DNA of 64,000 nt from Natronosalvus halobius. GTDB taxonomy: Archaea; Halobacteriota; Halobacteria; Halobacteriales; Natrialbaceae. The position numbers were made by a program, and so were the translations under genes. This document shows positions 35,507 through 45,217 of this stretch, piece by piece. The notes under the pieces are model-generated. The model was not told the DNA's origin, ran no database searches, and saw nothing but the letters and a program-made list of their open reading frames with translations. Within the stretch, counting starts at the first letter, position 1, and each line of letters opens with the position of its first letter. The stretch lies in the NCBI RefSeq assembly GCF_024138145.1, contig NZ_CP099997.1, positions 3,348,001 through 3,412,000 on the forward strand, read 5' to 3'.

Positions 35507-35856
35507 TCGAAACGATCCGCTTCTGGGCCATCGTCGGCCTCGTCGGTGCGGGCGTGTTCTTCACGCTCGTCTCCGCGGTTGGCGTCATCCGCCTTCCAGA
35601 CGTCTACACGCGCGCGCACACGGCCTCCCAGACGGACACCCTCGGCGCGGGCTTCACGCTCGCGGCAGTCGCGCTGGCGCTCGGGTGGCAACACGCGACG
35701 GCGTACACCGTCCTCCTGCTGTTCTTCGTGTTCGTCACGAACCCGACGGCCGCCCACGCCATCGCGCGATCAGCCTCCGACGTCGGTATCGACCCGTGGA
35801 CCGCCGACGACGCCCGCGAGGACACCCGCGACGACACGGGAGGTGACTCGCGATGA
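35503..35856 (+). CDS. mrpG: Mrp antiporter subunit G
   Basis: 117 residues, GTG start overlapping the mrpF stop. Three spans; GVIRLPDVYTRAHTASQTDTLG is the MrpG signature. The acidic tail of about 25 residues (DPWTADDAREDT) is an extension common in haloarchaea. Confidence 0.88.
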   Translation: MIETIRFWAIVGLVGAGVFFTLVSAVGVIRLPDVYTRAHTASQTDTLGAGFTLAAVALALGWQHATAYTVLLLFFVFVTNPTAAHAIARSASDVGIDPWTADDAREDTRDDTGGDSR

Positions 35857-36392
35857 GCGCCGTCGCCTACACCCTCGCGGTGTTCGTCTTGCTGTCGGCC
35901 GTCGCGACCGCGCTGTTCCGGGACGTCCTCTCGGTCATCGTCGTCTTCGGCGCTTACAGCCTGGGGATGGCGATTCTCTACGCCTTCCTGCTGGCGCCCG
36001 ACGTGGCCATGACCGAGGCCGCCATCGGTGCCGGCGTGACGACGGTGCTCCTGTTGCTCACCATCGCCCGGACGGCCCGCCCGACGACCGAGGACCGCTT
36101 CGAGTCGATTCACGTACCCTCACTCGTCGTCGTCGGGGCGTTCGTCCTCGTGCTCGTGACGGCAGTCCTGCCCGAAATGTACGCCGTCGGCTCCCAGGAG
36201 GCGCCCATCTGGGCGAACGCCGAGGTGACCCAGGCGTACCTCGAGTCGGCCTACGATGACACGGGAGTCGAAAACGCGGTAACGGCCGTCCTGGCGGCCT
36301 ACCGTGGCTTCGACACGTTCGGGGAGGCGGTCGTCGTCTTCGCGGCGGGAATCGCCACCCTGCTCGTCCTGAAACGGGAGGTGTTCGTCTGA
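35853..36392 (+). CDS. MrpB-type/MbhD-like antiporter subunit
   Basis: 179 residues. The N-terminal half matches the DUF4040/MbhD module (FGAYSLGMAILYAFLLAPDVAMTEAAIGAG), and the C-terminal half is an MbhE-like extension ending VVFAAGIATLLVLKREVFV. In many bacteria this module is fused to MrpA's C-terminus; here it is separate, as in archaeal and hydrogenase-linked Mrp operons. It overlaps both neighbours. Confidence 0.85.
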   Translation: MSAVAYTLAVFVLLSAVATALFRDVLSVIVVFGAYSLGMAILYAFLLAPDVAMTEAAIGAGVTTVLLLLTIARTARPTTEDRFESIHVPSLVVVGAFVLVLVTAVLPEMYAVGSQEAPIWANAEVTQAYLESAYDDTGVENAVTAVLAAYRGFDTFGEAVVVFAAGIATLLVLKREVFV

Positions 36393-36892
36393 TGAGCGAT
36401 CGAGAACCCGTCAACGGCGGGTTCGAGGACACCTACACCGAGAGCCAGGTGATCCTCGTGGCGGTCAGGATCATCGCCCCGTTTACGCTCACCTACGGCC
36501 TGTTCATGGCCCTCCACGGAGCGGACACGCCCGGCGGGAGCTTCCAGGGCGGCGCCATCGTCGGCGTCACGATCCTCATGATCGCCTTCGCGTTCGGCAT
36601 CGAGCCGACCCGGCAGTGGCTCACAAACAGCGCCATCGTCGCCCTCGTGACCGGAGGCGTCGCCGTCTTCGTCGGGATCGGCCTCGCGACCATCGTCCTG
36701 GACGGGGCGTTCCTCGAGTACGAGCGCTTCGAGACGATCGGCATCGCCGGCAAGTGGGGAATGGAGGCCATCGAGGTCGGCGGCATCGCCCTGATCGTCT
36801 CGGGCGTGATCGTCACGCTGTTCTTCGCGACGGCGGCCGGCTTTGGGACCAACGGACTCGACGACGAGACGGAGGGATCCACCGATGATTGA
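36392..36892 (+). CDS. mrpB: Mrp antiporter subunit B
   Basis: 166 residues, four spans. The MrpB motif FTLTYGLFMALHGADTPGGSFQGGAIVG is clear. Its ATG shares one base with the previous stop (TGATG). Confidence 0.88.
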   Translation: MSDREPVNGGFEDTYTESQVILVAVRIIAPFTLTYGLFMALHGADTPGGSFQGGAIVGVTILMIAFAFGIEPTRQWLTNSAIVALVTGGVAVFVGIGLATIVLDGAFLEYERFETIGIAGKWGMEAIEVGGIALIVSGVIVTLFFATAAGFGTNGLDDETEGSTDD

Positions 36893-37247
36893 GTTACTTG
36901 CAAGCCACTACATCTACGGCCTGGTGTTCGTCGTGCTCGGCATCGGGCTCTACATGACCATCGCCAGCCAGAACCTCGTGAAGAAGCTGATTGGCGTCAA
37001 TCTGTTTCAGTCGGCGATCTTTCTGTTCTTCGTCGCCACGGCCTACGTCGAGGGCGGGCGGGCGCCAATTCTCCACACGGGCACGGACGCACCGCTCGCG
37101 AGCCCGCTCCCGCAGGTGATCGTGCTCACCGCCATCGTCGTCGGCGTCGCGTTGACGGCGGTCGGCCTCGCGCTCATCGTCCGCATTCACGGCGAGTACG
37201 GGACGCTTCGGGAGGACACCCTCCGGGAGGTGCGCACCGATGAGTAG
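36885..37247 (+). CDS. mrpC: Mrp antiporter subunit C (NuoK-like)
   Basis: 120 residues from the ATG at 36885, overlapping mrpB by eight bases. Three membrane spans with GLYMTIASQNLVKKLIGVNLFQSAI and LPQVIVLTAIVVGVALTAVGLAL, the NuoK/MrpC pattern, with a conserved Gly and Glu-free span typical of Mrp rather than complex I. Confidence 0.9.
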   Translation: MIELLASHYIYGLVFVVLGIGLYMTIASQNLVKKLIGVNLFQSAIFLFFVATAYVEGGRAPILHTGTDAPLASPLPQVIVLTAIVVGVALTAVGLALIVRIHGEYGTLREDTLREVRTDE

Positions 37248-38856
37248 TCTCGAGACGCTCGTCGTCTTGCTGATCGTCGCGCCGATCCTGCTGTCGCTGG
37301 CGCCGATCGCGCTCGGCCTCCGATACGACCGCGTCGGCTGGCCGGTCGCGACGATCACGACGGCGGGGTTGTTCGCCGCCGCTCTCGCGCTGGCGTCGGA
37401 CGTCTTCGTCGCCGAGGGGACGAACCGCGAGGTCGCCCGGATTCACGTCCTCGGCAACTTCGATGTCCCGATGGGGATCGAACTCGTCGCGGATCCGCTC
37501 TCGACCCTGATCGCCCTCCTGATCACCGGAACGGCGTTCGCCGTCCTCCTTCACACCCGGACGAACGGCCCGCGGGGGAACACGTTCTACACGGCCTACC
37601 TGCTGCTCGTCGGCGGCCTGCTGGGCATCACGCTCACCGGCGACGTGTTCAACCTGTTCGTCTTCCTCGAGATCACGAGCCTCGCGACCTACGCGCTGGT
37701 CGCCAGCGGCGACGGCCCCGAGTCGGCGGTCGCCGCCCTGAAGTACCTGATCCTGGGGACGGTCGCGGCCTCGCTGTACCTCATGGGCGTCGGCCTCCTG
37801 TTCATGGGAACGGGGACGCTCAACATGGCCGACCTGGCCGCGACGATTCCGGCGCTCGAAGGACAGAACGTCACCCTCGCTCGCGCGGGGCTGGCGTTCA
37901 TTGTCGTCGGCTTCGCGATCAAGGTCGCCCAGTGGCCCCTCCATAGCTGGCAGCCAGATGCCTACCAGCACGCCCCCGACGGCGTGACGGCGGTGATCGC
38001 CTCGCTCGTCTCGACAGCCTCGGCGTACGCTCTCGGGCGCGTCCTCTTCGGGGTCTACGGCCCCGAATTTATCGCCTCGACGCCCAACGCGTCGGCGGTC
38101 GTCGTGACCATCGGCTGTCTCAGCGTCGTCGCCGGGAGCACCCTCGCGGTGATCCAGCGCGACGTCACGCGAATGCTCGCGTACTCCTCGGTGTCGCAGT
38201 TCGGCCTGATCGTCGCCGCTTACGGCGTGCTCACCGAACAGGCGCTCTCGGGTGCGCTGATCCACCTCGTCGGCCACGGCCTGACGAAGGCCGGCCTGTT
38301 CGTTGCCGTCGGCTGGATCGCCATCGCTCACGGCGCCCGAACGGTCGACGAGTACGCCGGCCTCGCCGGTCGACAGCCGTTCGTCGCCGGGGCGATAGCC
38401 ATCCTCTTGCTCTCGCTCGTCGGCATCCCACCCTCGATCGGCTTCGTCGGCAAGTGGTACATCGCCCTCGGCGCCGTCGAGGCCCAGGCCTGGCCCGTCG
38501 CCGCCGTCATCCTCTTTAGCACCATGCTTACTCTCGCCTACGTCGCCCGGTTGCTCGAGACCATGTACGTCACCCCACCCCTCGATTCGGCGGTCGAACC
38601 GGCACACGACACCCCGGCAGCGACCGACGGAGGACGACCGGGATCTGGCGCCAGTACTAGCACCGATACCGGATCCGATCCCAGCGAACCTGGCCTCGAA
38701 CGCACCGGGATCACGACCCAGAAGTCGGTCCCGCTCGGTACCCTCGCGGTACTCGTTCTCGCCGCCGTCCTCGCCGTCGCGCTCGGGTTCGCCGGTGAAC
38801 TATTCGTCGACGTGCTCGAGCCGTTCCTGGAGAGCGTCCTGGAGGTGTCTTCCTGA
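37240..38856 (+). CDS. mrpD: Mrp antiporter subunit D (NuoN/NuoM-like)
   Basis: 538 residues, about 14 spans. Conserved proton-path residues: a Glu in FVFLEITSLATYAL and a Lys in AALKYLILG; the block AIKVAQWPLHSWQPDAYQHAPD follows. A polar Asp/Ser/Thr-rich stretch (about residues 450-490) precedes the last span, a haloarchaeal insertion. It overlaps both neighbours (8 bases and 1 base). Confidence 0.9.
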   Translation: MSSLETLVVLLIVAPILLSLAPIALGLRYDRVGWPVATITTAGLFAAALALASDVFVAEGTNREVARIHVLGNFDVPMGIELVADPLSTLIALLITGTAFAVLLHTRTNGPRGNTFYTAYLLLVGGLLGITLTGDVFNLFVFLEITSLATYALVASGDGPESAVAALKYLILGTVAASLYLMGVGLLFMGTGTLNMADLAATIPALEGQNVTLARAGLAFIVVGFAIKVAQWPLHSWQPDAYQHAPDGVTAVIASLVSTASAYALGRVLFGVYGPEFIASTPNASAVVVTIGCLSVVAGSTLAVIQRDVTRMLAYSSVSQFGLIVAAYGVLTEQALSGALIHLVGHGLTKAGLFVAVGWIAIAHGARTVDEYAGLAGRQPFVAGAIAILLLSLVGIPPSIGFVGKWYIALGAVEAQAWPVAAVILFSTMLTLAYVARLLETMYVTPPLDSAVEPAHDTPAATDGGRPGSGASTSTDTGSDPSEPGLERTGITTQKSVPLGTLAVLVLAAVLAVALGFAGELFVDVLEPFLESVLEVSS

Positions 38857-40787
38857 TGGTAGAACACGCCGTTACCGACCCGCGACCGCTGGCGGCCGTC
38901 CTCGTCTCGGCGGTCACCGTCGCCCTGATCATCGCCTCGTATCGCCATCCGAACGTCCGCGAGGGCTGGTCCGTCCTGGCCGCGCTCTCGAAGTTCGCCA
39001 TCGTCGCGAGCATGCTCCCCGGCGTGATGGACGGGACCGTCTACCAGTGGCGCCTCAGCGAGGCGACGGGCTACACGTTCGTCTCGGGGATCGACTTCAC
39101 CCTGCGGGCCGACCCGCTGGGTCTCTTCTTCGCGCTGCTCGCGAGCTTCCTGTGGATCTTCACCTCGTTCTACGCCGCGGGCTACATGCGCGGGCTGGAC
39201 GAACACGCCCAGACGAGGTTCTTCGCCGCCTTCGCGGCCAGTCTCTCGACGGCTGTCGGCATCGCGTTTGCCGGCAATCTGGTCACTATCTTCGTGTTCT
39301 ACGAACTCCTCTCGCTCGTGACCTACCCACTGGTCGCGCACAACGAGGACGACGAGGCCCGGATCGCCGGCCGGAAGTACCTCTTCTACACGTTCTTCGG
39401 CGGCGGCGTCCTCCTGCTCGCAGGTACAGTACTAGTGTACTGGCTCACCGCGGGCGTCGGCGACCCCACGGTCGCCTTCGAGTCCGGCGGCATGTCGGCG
39501 CTCGCTGACGCCGCTGCGGCCGATCCCGCGATGGCCCAGGCCGCCTTCTACCTCCTGATTGCCGGCTTCGGCGTCAAGGCCGCGGTCATGCCGCTTCACT
39601 CCTGGCTCGCCGACGCGATGGTCGCGCCGACGCCTGTCTCCGGCCTGCTCCACGCCGTCGCCGTCGTCAAGTCCGGCGCCTTCGGCGTCGCCAGGGTCAT
39701 CCTGGAGGTGTACGGCCCCGAGACCATCCGGGACCTGCCCCTTTCAGTGCCTGGCGTCGGCGAGGTAGGACTCAACATTCCCGTGGCGATCATGGCCGCG
39801 TTCACGCTGACCGCGGCGAGTATCATCGCCATGCGGAAGGATCACCTCAAGCGACGGCTGGCCTACTCGACGACGGCCCAGCTATCGTACATCGTCCTCG
39901 GGCTCTCCTTGCTCCATCCGTGGACGATCTTCGGCGCTCTGTTTCACATCCCGGCCCACGCCTTCGGAAAGCTTACGCTGTTCTTCTGCGCCGGGGCGAT
40001 CCACGTCGAGACCCACACCGACTACATCAGCGAGATGGCCGGTATCGGCAAGCGGATGCCGCTCACCCTGTCGGCGTTCACCATCGGTGCGGCCGGAATG
40101 GCCGGCATGCCGCTGGTCGCCGGCTTCGTCAGCAAGTTCTACATGCTGATCGGCTCGGTCCGACTCGAGGGGTCGGAGTGGATCTACCTGGACGGCTGGG
40201 GCTGGCTGTTCGCGGCCACCCTCCTGCTCTCGGGCGTGCTCAACGTCGCGTACTTCTGGCCCATCGTCTACACCGCGTTCTTCGAGCGCGAGGACCGCCA
40301 CGACGCGAAGCCGCTCGTCGAGTTCCCGATGGGCGGACAGTTTCGGTCCTACACCGGGCGCGTGGCTGACCCCATCCGACCCGATGGCGGGCGCAATCAC
40401 GAGGTCGATGCGGACGCCGGGGGCCTCGAGGGCGAACCCGAACACGAGGGCGAGACCGACGCTGAAGTCGACGGCCACGCGAGCCACGCCGTCGACGCGA
40501 ACCCGAGCGACGCCGACGTCCCGTTCGGGGCCGGGACGCGTCGCGGGCCCCGCGGGGAGCCCGTTCCCATCGATAGCGACCACGGCCACGGCCACCACGG
40601 CGGCCCGCCCGCCGACGGCTGGGCACGCCACACCCCGCTCACCGAGAGCACGTGGCTCATGCTCGTCCCCATCACCGTGATCGCCACCGGCGCTGTCGTC
40701 CTCGGCGTGATTCCCGACTACGCGATCTTCCTCGAGCTGGCGGGAACCATCGTCGAGAACGTCACCGGGGAGGTGATCCTCGGATGA
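38856..40787 (+). CDS. Mrp-type antiporter subunit, NuoL/NuoM-like (second D/A-type)
   Basis: 643 residues, about 14 spans of the complex I antiporter type (VFYELLSLVTYPLV, KAAVMPLHSWLADAMVAPTPVSGLLHAVAVVKSG). A long hydrophilic, His/Asp/Gly-rich loop near the C-terminus (about 500-600; DHGHGHHGG) separates the last span. Of the three large subunits here this one best resembles the Mrp subunit with the broadest NuoL-like core. His-rich loops of this kind can bind metal, but that is untested. Confidence 0.88.
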   Translation: MVEHAVTDPRPLAAVLVSAVTVALIIASYRHPNVREGWSVLAALSKFAIVASMLPGVMDGTVYQWRLSEATGYTFVSGIDFTLRADPLGLFFALLASFLWIFTSFYAAGYMRGLDEHAQTRFFAAFAASLSTAVGIAFAGNLVTIFVFYELLSLVTYPLVAHNEDDEARIAGRKYLFYTFFGGGVLLLAGTVLVYWLTAGVGDPTVAFESGGMSALADAAAADPAMAQAAFYLLIAGFGVKAAVMPLHSWLADAMVAPTPVSGLLHAVAVVKSGAFGVARVILEVYGPETIRDLPLSVPGVGEVGLNIPVAIMAAFTLTAASIIAMRKDHLKRRLAYSTTAQLSYIVLGLSLLHPWTIFGALFHIPAHAFGKLTLFFCAGAIHVETHTDYISEMAGIGKRMPLTLSAFTIGAAGMAGMPLVAGFVSKFYMLIGSVRLEGSEWIYLDGWGWLFAATLLLSGVLNVAYFWPIVYTAFFEREDRHDAKPLVEFPMGGQFRSYTGRVADPIRPDGGRNHEVDADAGGLEGEPEHEGETDAEVDGHASHAVDANPSDADVPFGAGTRRGPRGEPVPIDSDHGHGHHGGPPADGWARHTPLTESTWLMLVPITVIATGAVVLGVIPDYAIFLELAGTIVENVTGEVILG

Positions 40788-42607
40788 CTGCCACCAGCGT
40801 CGAGACGCTCGTCTACGCCTACCCGCCACTGCTCGTCCTGGTGGCGGCGCTGCTCGCGCTCATCCTTCCCCGTGCCCTCGGCTACGCCGTCGGCGCGCTC
40901 TCGCTGTTCGGCGTCCTCGCCGTCTCCCTGCTCGTTCCGGAGGGCCAGCACCTGACGACGACGTTCCTCGGGTTCGCCGACGTCCAGCCGTTCTTCGTCG
41001 ACGACTTCAGCCGGATGATCGGGACCGGGATCGGCTTCCTCGGGGGCATGGCCGTCGTCTACGCCTACTCGTGCGAGGCCAGCCGTCGACTCCTGGGGTT
41101 GGCGCTGTTCTACGTCGCCTCCTGTCTCGGCGCAGCGTTCGCGGGTGACTGGCTCGCGCTCGTCTTCATGTGGGAACTCATGGCGATGACCAGCACCCTG
41201 CTGGTGTGGCTCCACGGCGACGACGCCGTCCGCGCGGGCTTTCGCTACGCGCTGTTCCACGGCATCGGCGGCGTACTGGTGCTGTTCGCCGTCACCGCCC
41301 ACTACGCCCAGACAGGGACGTTCGCCTACGAGGGCGGTATCGCGGGCGGCATCCCGACGGTCCTGGCGATGGTCGGCATCGGCGTCAACGTCGGCTTCGT
41401 CGGCCTGCACACCTGGCTCCCGGACACCTACCCACGTCCGCACATCGCCGCGTCGGTGTTCCTCTCGGTATTCACCACGAAGACGAGCGCGTACGTGCTC
41501 TACCGGGCGTTCCCCGGCGACGGCGATCTCGCGCTGGCGTACATGGGCGGGCTGATGGCCGTCTACGGCGCCACCTTCGCGCTGCTCCAGCACGACATGC
41601 GCGCGCTGCTGTCGTACCACATCCAGGCCCAGGTCGGCTACATGGTCGCCGGCATCGGCATCGCCTCGAACCTGGCCGTCGCCGGCGCGATGGGCCACCT
41701 GTTCAACAACGTCCTCTACAAGAGCCTGCTGTTCATGGCCGTCGGCGTCATCATCTACCGGACCGGCGAGGAGGACCTGTACAAACTCGGCGGTCTCTGG
41801 CGCGAGATGCCCCTGACCGCCGCCGCGTTCGGTCTCGGCGCGCTCTCGATCACCGCCGTTCCCGGGTTCAACGGCTACATCAGCAAGGGGATGATCCTCG
41901 ACGCGGCCGATCCGGGCTACTACGGCGCGCCCGAGTACCAGGCGCTTTACTACCTGCTCTGGCTCGGCGCCATCGGGACGTTCCTCTCGTTCATCAAACT
42001 CGGCTACTACGCCTTCCTCCACGGGGAGAGCGACGTCCAGGTGGCCGACGCGCGTCCAGGACAGACCGTCGCCATGCTGTCGGTCGGCGGCGCGTGTCTC
42101 CTCCTGGGCGTCTGGTGGCAAGGCTTCGTCGACTTCCTGCCGCTGATCGAGGGGACGGCCTTCGAGTATCCGGGCGGCGAGAGCCACCTCGACCCCTACA
42201 GCGAGAGCCACCTGATTGATTCAGCCCTGCTCCTGGGCATCTCGGTCGTCGGCTTCGCGCTCGTCCGCAAGCCGCTCTCGAAACTCGACCTCGCGGACCC
42301 CGCGACGGTGGTCTACCCCGTCGGCTACGCCGTCGGGCGGTGGTCGACCCTCGCCGTCACCGAACTGTTCGCTGCCGTCGACCGGGCCGCCGTCTCGCTC
42401 GTACGGTCGGGCTACTGGGTCGGAAACAACCCCGTACTCGCCGTCGAGCGGGCGACGCGAGGCCTGCCATCGTGGCTCGTCGACCTCGAGGAGACGGGAC
42501 GAACTGACGGCGGCCGACCCTCGACGCTCTCGCTGCGGGTGACTATTGGGACGAGCGTTCTTCTCATTACGCTCGTCCTGACCGTCGTCCTCGCGCTCGT
42601 ACTCTGA
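40784..42607 (+). CDS. Mrp-type antiporter subunit, NuoL-like (third large subunit)
   Basis: 607 residues from the ATG at 40784, overlapping the previous stop by four bases; the open frame runs further upstream but only inside the previous gene. The core motifs VFMWELMAMTSTLLVWL and GFVGLHTWLPDTYPRPHIAASVFLS are present, with GHLFNNVLYKSLLFM later. About 14 spans and a final hydrophobic segment at the very end. Having three large antiporter-like subunits is usual for archaeal Mrp operons, in place of the bacterial MrpA+MrpD pair. Confidence 0.88.
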   Translation: MTATSVETLVYAYPPLLVLVAALLALILPRALGYAVGALSLFGVLAVSLLVPEGQHLTTTFLGFADVQPFFVDDFSRMIGTGIGFLGGMAVVYAYSCEASRRLLGLALFYVASCLGAAFAGDWLALVFMWELMAMTSTLLVWLHGDDAVRAGFRYALFHGIGGVLVLFAVTAHYAQTGTFAYEGGIAGGIPTVLAMVGIGVNVGFVGLHTWLPDTYPRPHIAASVFLSVFTTKTSAYVLYRAFPGDGDLALAYMGGLMAVYGATFALLQHDMRALLSYHIQAQVGYMVAGIGIASNLAVAGAMGHLFNNVLYKSLLFMAVGVIIYRTGEEDLYKLGGLWREMPLTAAAFGLGALSITAVPGFNGYISKGMILDAADPGYYGAPEYQALYYLLWLGAIGTFLSFIKLGYYAFLHGESDVQVADARPGQTVAMLSVGGACLLLGVWWQGFVDFLPLIEGTAFEYPGGESHLDPYSESHLIDSALLLGISVVGFALVRKPLSKLDLADPATVVYPVGYAVGRWSTLAVTELFAAVDRAAVSLVRSGYWVGNNPVLAVERATRGLPSWLVDLEETGRTDGGRPSTLSLRVTIGTSVLLITLVLTVVLALVL

Positions 42608-42704
42608 CCGGAGTCAGTCGATTCCGATCGGCCACCGACGACGCTCGAGGCTCGCCGGAACGCCCATCGCGATAGCTCGAGACTACAGGTTCCGCAAGCG
42701 TCGC

Positions 42705-42715
42705 ATAACAATGGG
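42705..42715 (+). promoter_or_regulatory. Shared surface-gene motif copy upstream of GT2 gene
   Basis: ATAACAATGGG, 110 bases before the GTG at 42826, close to the spacing at the sugar operon (113) and S-layer gene (114). Confidence 0.5.
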
Positions 42716-42825
42716 CGGACGGACGAATCACAGTCGTAGATGAGACGCACTGCTACCTACGTCCCGCTTTCGGCTCTCCGCGGATCCGACGCTCGCCCTC
42801 CGAGCACGTCGTCGGTACTGCGGAG

Positions 42826-44121
42826 GTGAGTACCGTGTACCGAGCACACAGCGTCGGCGTCGTGGTGCCCGCCTACAACGAGGAGGGGTTCGTCGGCCGA
42901 GTGATCGAGACGATGCCCGCGTTCGTCGACCGGGTGTACGTCGTCGACGACCGCTCGACGGACGGCACCTGGGAGGAGATCACGCGCTACGCCGAGCGGG
43001 CGACCCCACAACTGGTGACGGATGGAAACGGTTCCTCGAGCGCCGTCCAGGCCTCGAGCGATGGAGGGGGTCGGGCCGACCGTTCCAGCGGATCCGAGCG
43101 ATCCGGCAAGTCCAACCGATCCGATCGGACGGCTCCCGACGGCGGCTCGAGCGTCGCCTCCAGCACCGATGCCGAGACGGACCGCCTGCCAGAGACGGAC
43201 CTGGGCAGTATCGAGCGAGAACGTGAACTCGATCGCCCGACCGACGACCATGCACAGCAGTCCGACGCCCCCCTCGAGGACGCCGACCGATCGAGTCAGC
43301 GAGACGAGGAGGCCAGCGAGGACGCCTCGACGACGGTCGTCCCCATTCGCCACGAGCGAAACCGTGGCGTCGGCGGCGCGATCAAGACCGGTTACCGCCG
43401 TGCTCTCCAGGACGGGATGGACGTCACCGCGGTCATGGCCGGCGACGCCCAGATGGATCCCGATCAGCTCCACCGGCTGCTCGATCCCATCGTCGAGGGC
43501 CAGGCCGACTACGCCAAGGGTAACCGCCTCGCGGGGCGAGACCACCGGGAGTCGATGTCGAACTGGCGGCTCTTCGGCAACGTCACCCTGACCGTCCTGA
43601 CGAAGGTTGCCAGTGGCTACTGGGAGATGATGGATCCCCAGAACGGTTACACGGCCATCTCGAGGGGAGCGCTCGAGGCCGTCGACCTGGACGCCCTCTA
43701 CGAGGAGTACGGCTTCGCGAACGACCTGCTCGTCGAACTCAACACGGCCGGCTACCGGATCGCGGACGTGTCGATGCCGGCGGTCTACGGCGACGAACGG
43801 AGTCACATCGAGTACCGGACCTTCGTGCCGCGGCTCTCGAAGCTCCTCCTGGCGGGCTTCTTGCGCCGGCTCGGCCGACGGTACGTCGTCCGTGAGTTCC
43901 ACCCGCTGGTGGTGCTCTACGGGCTCGGCGTCGCGGGCTGGCTGCTGGCGACGGCGGCGTTCGGGTGGGCGGCGGCCAACCGCGCCCGTGCCGAGACACG
44001 AACCGGTCGCATCGGCTGGACCGTCCTCTACGCCTTCCTCGGGGCGATGTGTCTCGCGTTCGCGATGACGCTCGACCACGAGGCCAACGTCGGCACGGTG
44101 ACGGTGGTGAGCGACCGATGA
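42826..44121 (+). CDS. GT2-family lipid-linked sugar transferase with low-complexity insertion
   Basis: 431 residues, GTG start at 42826 (another GTG three codons later is possible). The GT-A core begins VGVVVPAYNEEGFVGRVIE and VYVVDDRSTDGTWEE, is broken by a roughly 100-residue Ser/Gly/Asp-rich insertion (about 65-168), and resumes with HERNRGVGGAIKTGYRRAL and the metal-site MAGDAQMDP. The C-terminus has two membrane spans, as in AglD/DPM1-like enzymes that load a lipid carrier. It overlaps the DUF354 gene by four bases. The insertion is unusual; the rest is a standard dolichyl-phosphate-sugar synthase type. Confidence 0.85.
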   Translation: MSTVYRAHSVGVVVPAYNEEGFVGRVIETMPAFVDRVYVVDDRSTDGTWEEITRYAERATPQLVTDGNGSSSAVQASSDGGGRADRSSGSERSGKSNRSDRTAPDGGSSVASSTDAETDRLPETDLGSIERERELDRPTDDHAQQSDAPLEDADRSSQRDEEASEDASTTVVPIRHERNRGVGGAIKTGYRRALQDGMDVTAVMAGDAQMDPDQLHRLLDPIVEGQADYAKGNRLAGRDHRESMSNWRLFGNVTLTVLTKVASGYWEMMDPQNGYTAISRGALEAVDLDALYEEYGFANDLLVELNTAGYRIADVSMPAVYGDERSHIEYRTFVPRLSKLLLAGFLRRLGRRYVVREFHPLVVLYGLGVAGWLLATAAFGWAAANRARAETRTGRIGWTVLYAFLGAMCLAFAMTLDHEANVGTVTVVSDR

Positions 44122-45197
44122 AGGCAATCGTCACCATCCAGCACCCCGCCCACGTCCACTTCTACCGTCACGTCATCGACGAACTTGAGGCGCGAGGCCA
44201 CGAAGTGTTCGTCTTCGCTCGCGAGAACGACCTGGCGGTGCCGCTGCTCAACGCCTACGGCATCCCCCACGAGGTGCTGACGGGCCCCCAGGACTCGCTG
44301 TCGGAACTCGCGAAGGTGCAACTGGCCTACGAACTCCGCCTGCTCCGGCGGGCCCGGAAAATCGACCCGGACGTGATGACCGCCATTGGTGGCGTGGCGG
44401 TCTCTCACGTCGCCCCGCTCGTCGGCGCCCGGAGCGTCGTCTTCGTCGACAACGAGGGGACGACCTCCCACCGGATCACGACGCCGTTCGCCCACGTTGT
44501 CGCCACCCCGCGCAACTACGACGAGGACTACGGCGCGAACCACGTCCGCTACGACGGCTTCCACGAACTCGCCTACCTCCACCCGGATTCCTTCGAACCC
44601 AACCCGGACGCGCTGGTCGCCCACGGTGTCGACCCCGACGCCACCTACTTCGTCCTCCGGTTTCGCCGGTGGGACGCGCTCCACGACGTCGGCGAGGGCG
44701 GCCTCTCGCTCGAGGGCAAACGCCGTCTCGTCTCGATGCTCTCGGAGTACGGCGACGTCTACATCACGAGCACGGACCCGCTTCCGTCGGACCTCGAGAC
44801 CTACCAGCTGCCGGTGGCGCCGACGCTGATCCACGACCTGCTCTACTTCGCCGACTGCTACGCGGGAGACTCGGCGACGATGGCGACCGAGTCGGCATTG
44901 CTCGGGACGCCGACCGTTCGCATCCAGTCGTTCGCCGCTCGCGAGACGGACATGACCAACTTCGTCGAACTCGAGGAGACCTACGACCTCCTCCGGTCGA
45001 CGCCCGACGAGGAGAAGGGACTCGACCTGGTTCGGGAGATCGTCCAGGACCCCGAGACGAGGACGCGCTGGCGGGCGCGTCGGGAACGGTTGTTCGAGGA
45101 CAAAATCGACGTCGCGGCGTACGTCACGGAGTTGCTCTGTGAGCAGGGTGGGGCGGCGGTGGAAACGGTCGAGCAGCGGGCCGTTTCGGCGGACTGA
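44118..45197 (+). CDS. DUF354-family protein, possible glycosyltransferase
   Basis: 359 residues from the ATG at 44118, overlapping the GT2 gene. It begins MKAIVTIQHPAHVHFYRHVIDE and has ARENDLAVPLL and TPRNYDEDYG blocks of the DUF354 family, whose fold resembles GT-B glycosyltransferases (UDP-GlcNAc 2-epimerase/MurG group). A late GDSATMATESALLGTPTVR matches the family's sugar-nucleotide site. Together with the GT2 enzyme this suggests two steps of a lipid-linked glycan pathway. Confidence 0.85.
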   Translation: MKAIVTIQHPAHVHFYRHVIDELEARGHEVFVFARENDLAVPLLNAYGIPHEVLTGPQDSLSELAKVQLAYELRLLRRARKIDPDVMTAIGGVAVSHVAPLVGARSVVFVDNEGTTSHRITTPFAHVVATPRNYDEDYGANHVRYDGFHELAYLHPDSFEPNPDALVAHGVDPDATYFVLRFRRWDALHDVGEGGLSLEGKRRLVSMLSEYGDVYITSTDPLPSDLETYQLPVAPTLIHDLLYFADCYAGDSATMATESALLGTPTVRIQSFAARETDMTNFVELEETYDLLRSTPDEEKGLDLVREIVQDPETRTRWRARRERLFEDKIDVAAYVTELLCEQGGAAVETVEQRAVSAD

Positions 45198-45217
45198 TCG
45201 CGGGACCTCGACACGGG

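Noticed and set aside
37174-38607. 477-codon minus-strand frame opposite mrpD
   Set aside because: Arg/Asp-rich shadow of a membrane protein gene with strong motif support on the plus strand.
40718-42211. 497-codon minus-strand frame opposite the third large Mrp subunit
   Set aside because: Shadow frame; no domain and wholly overlapping a well-supported gene.
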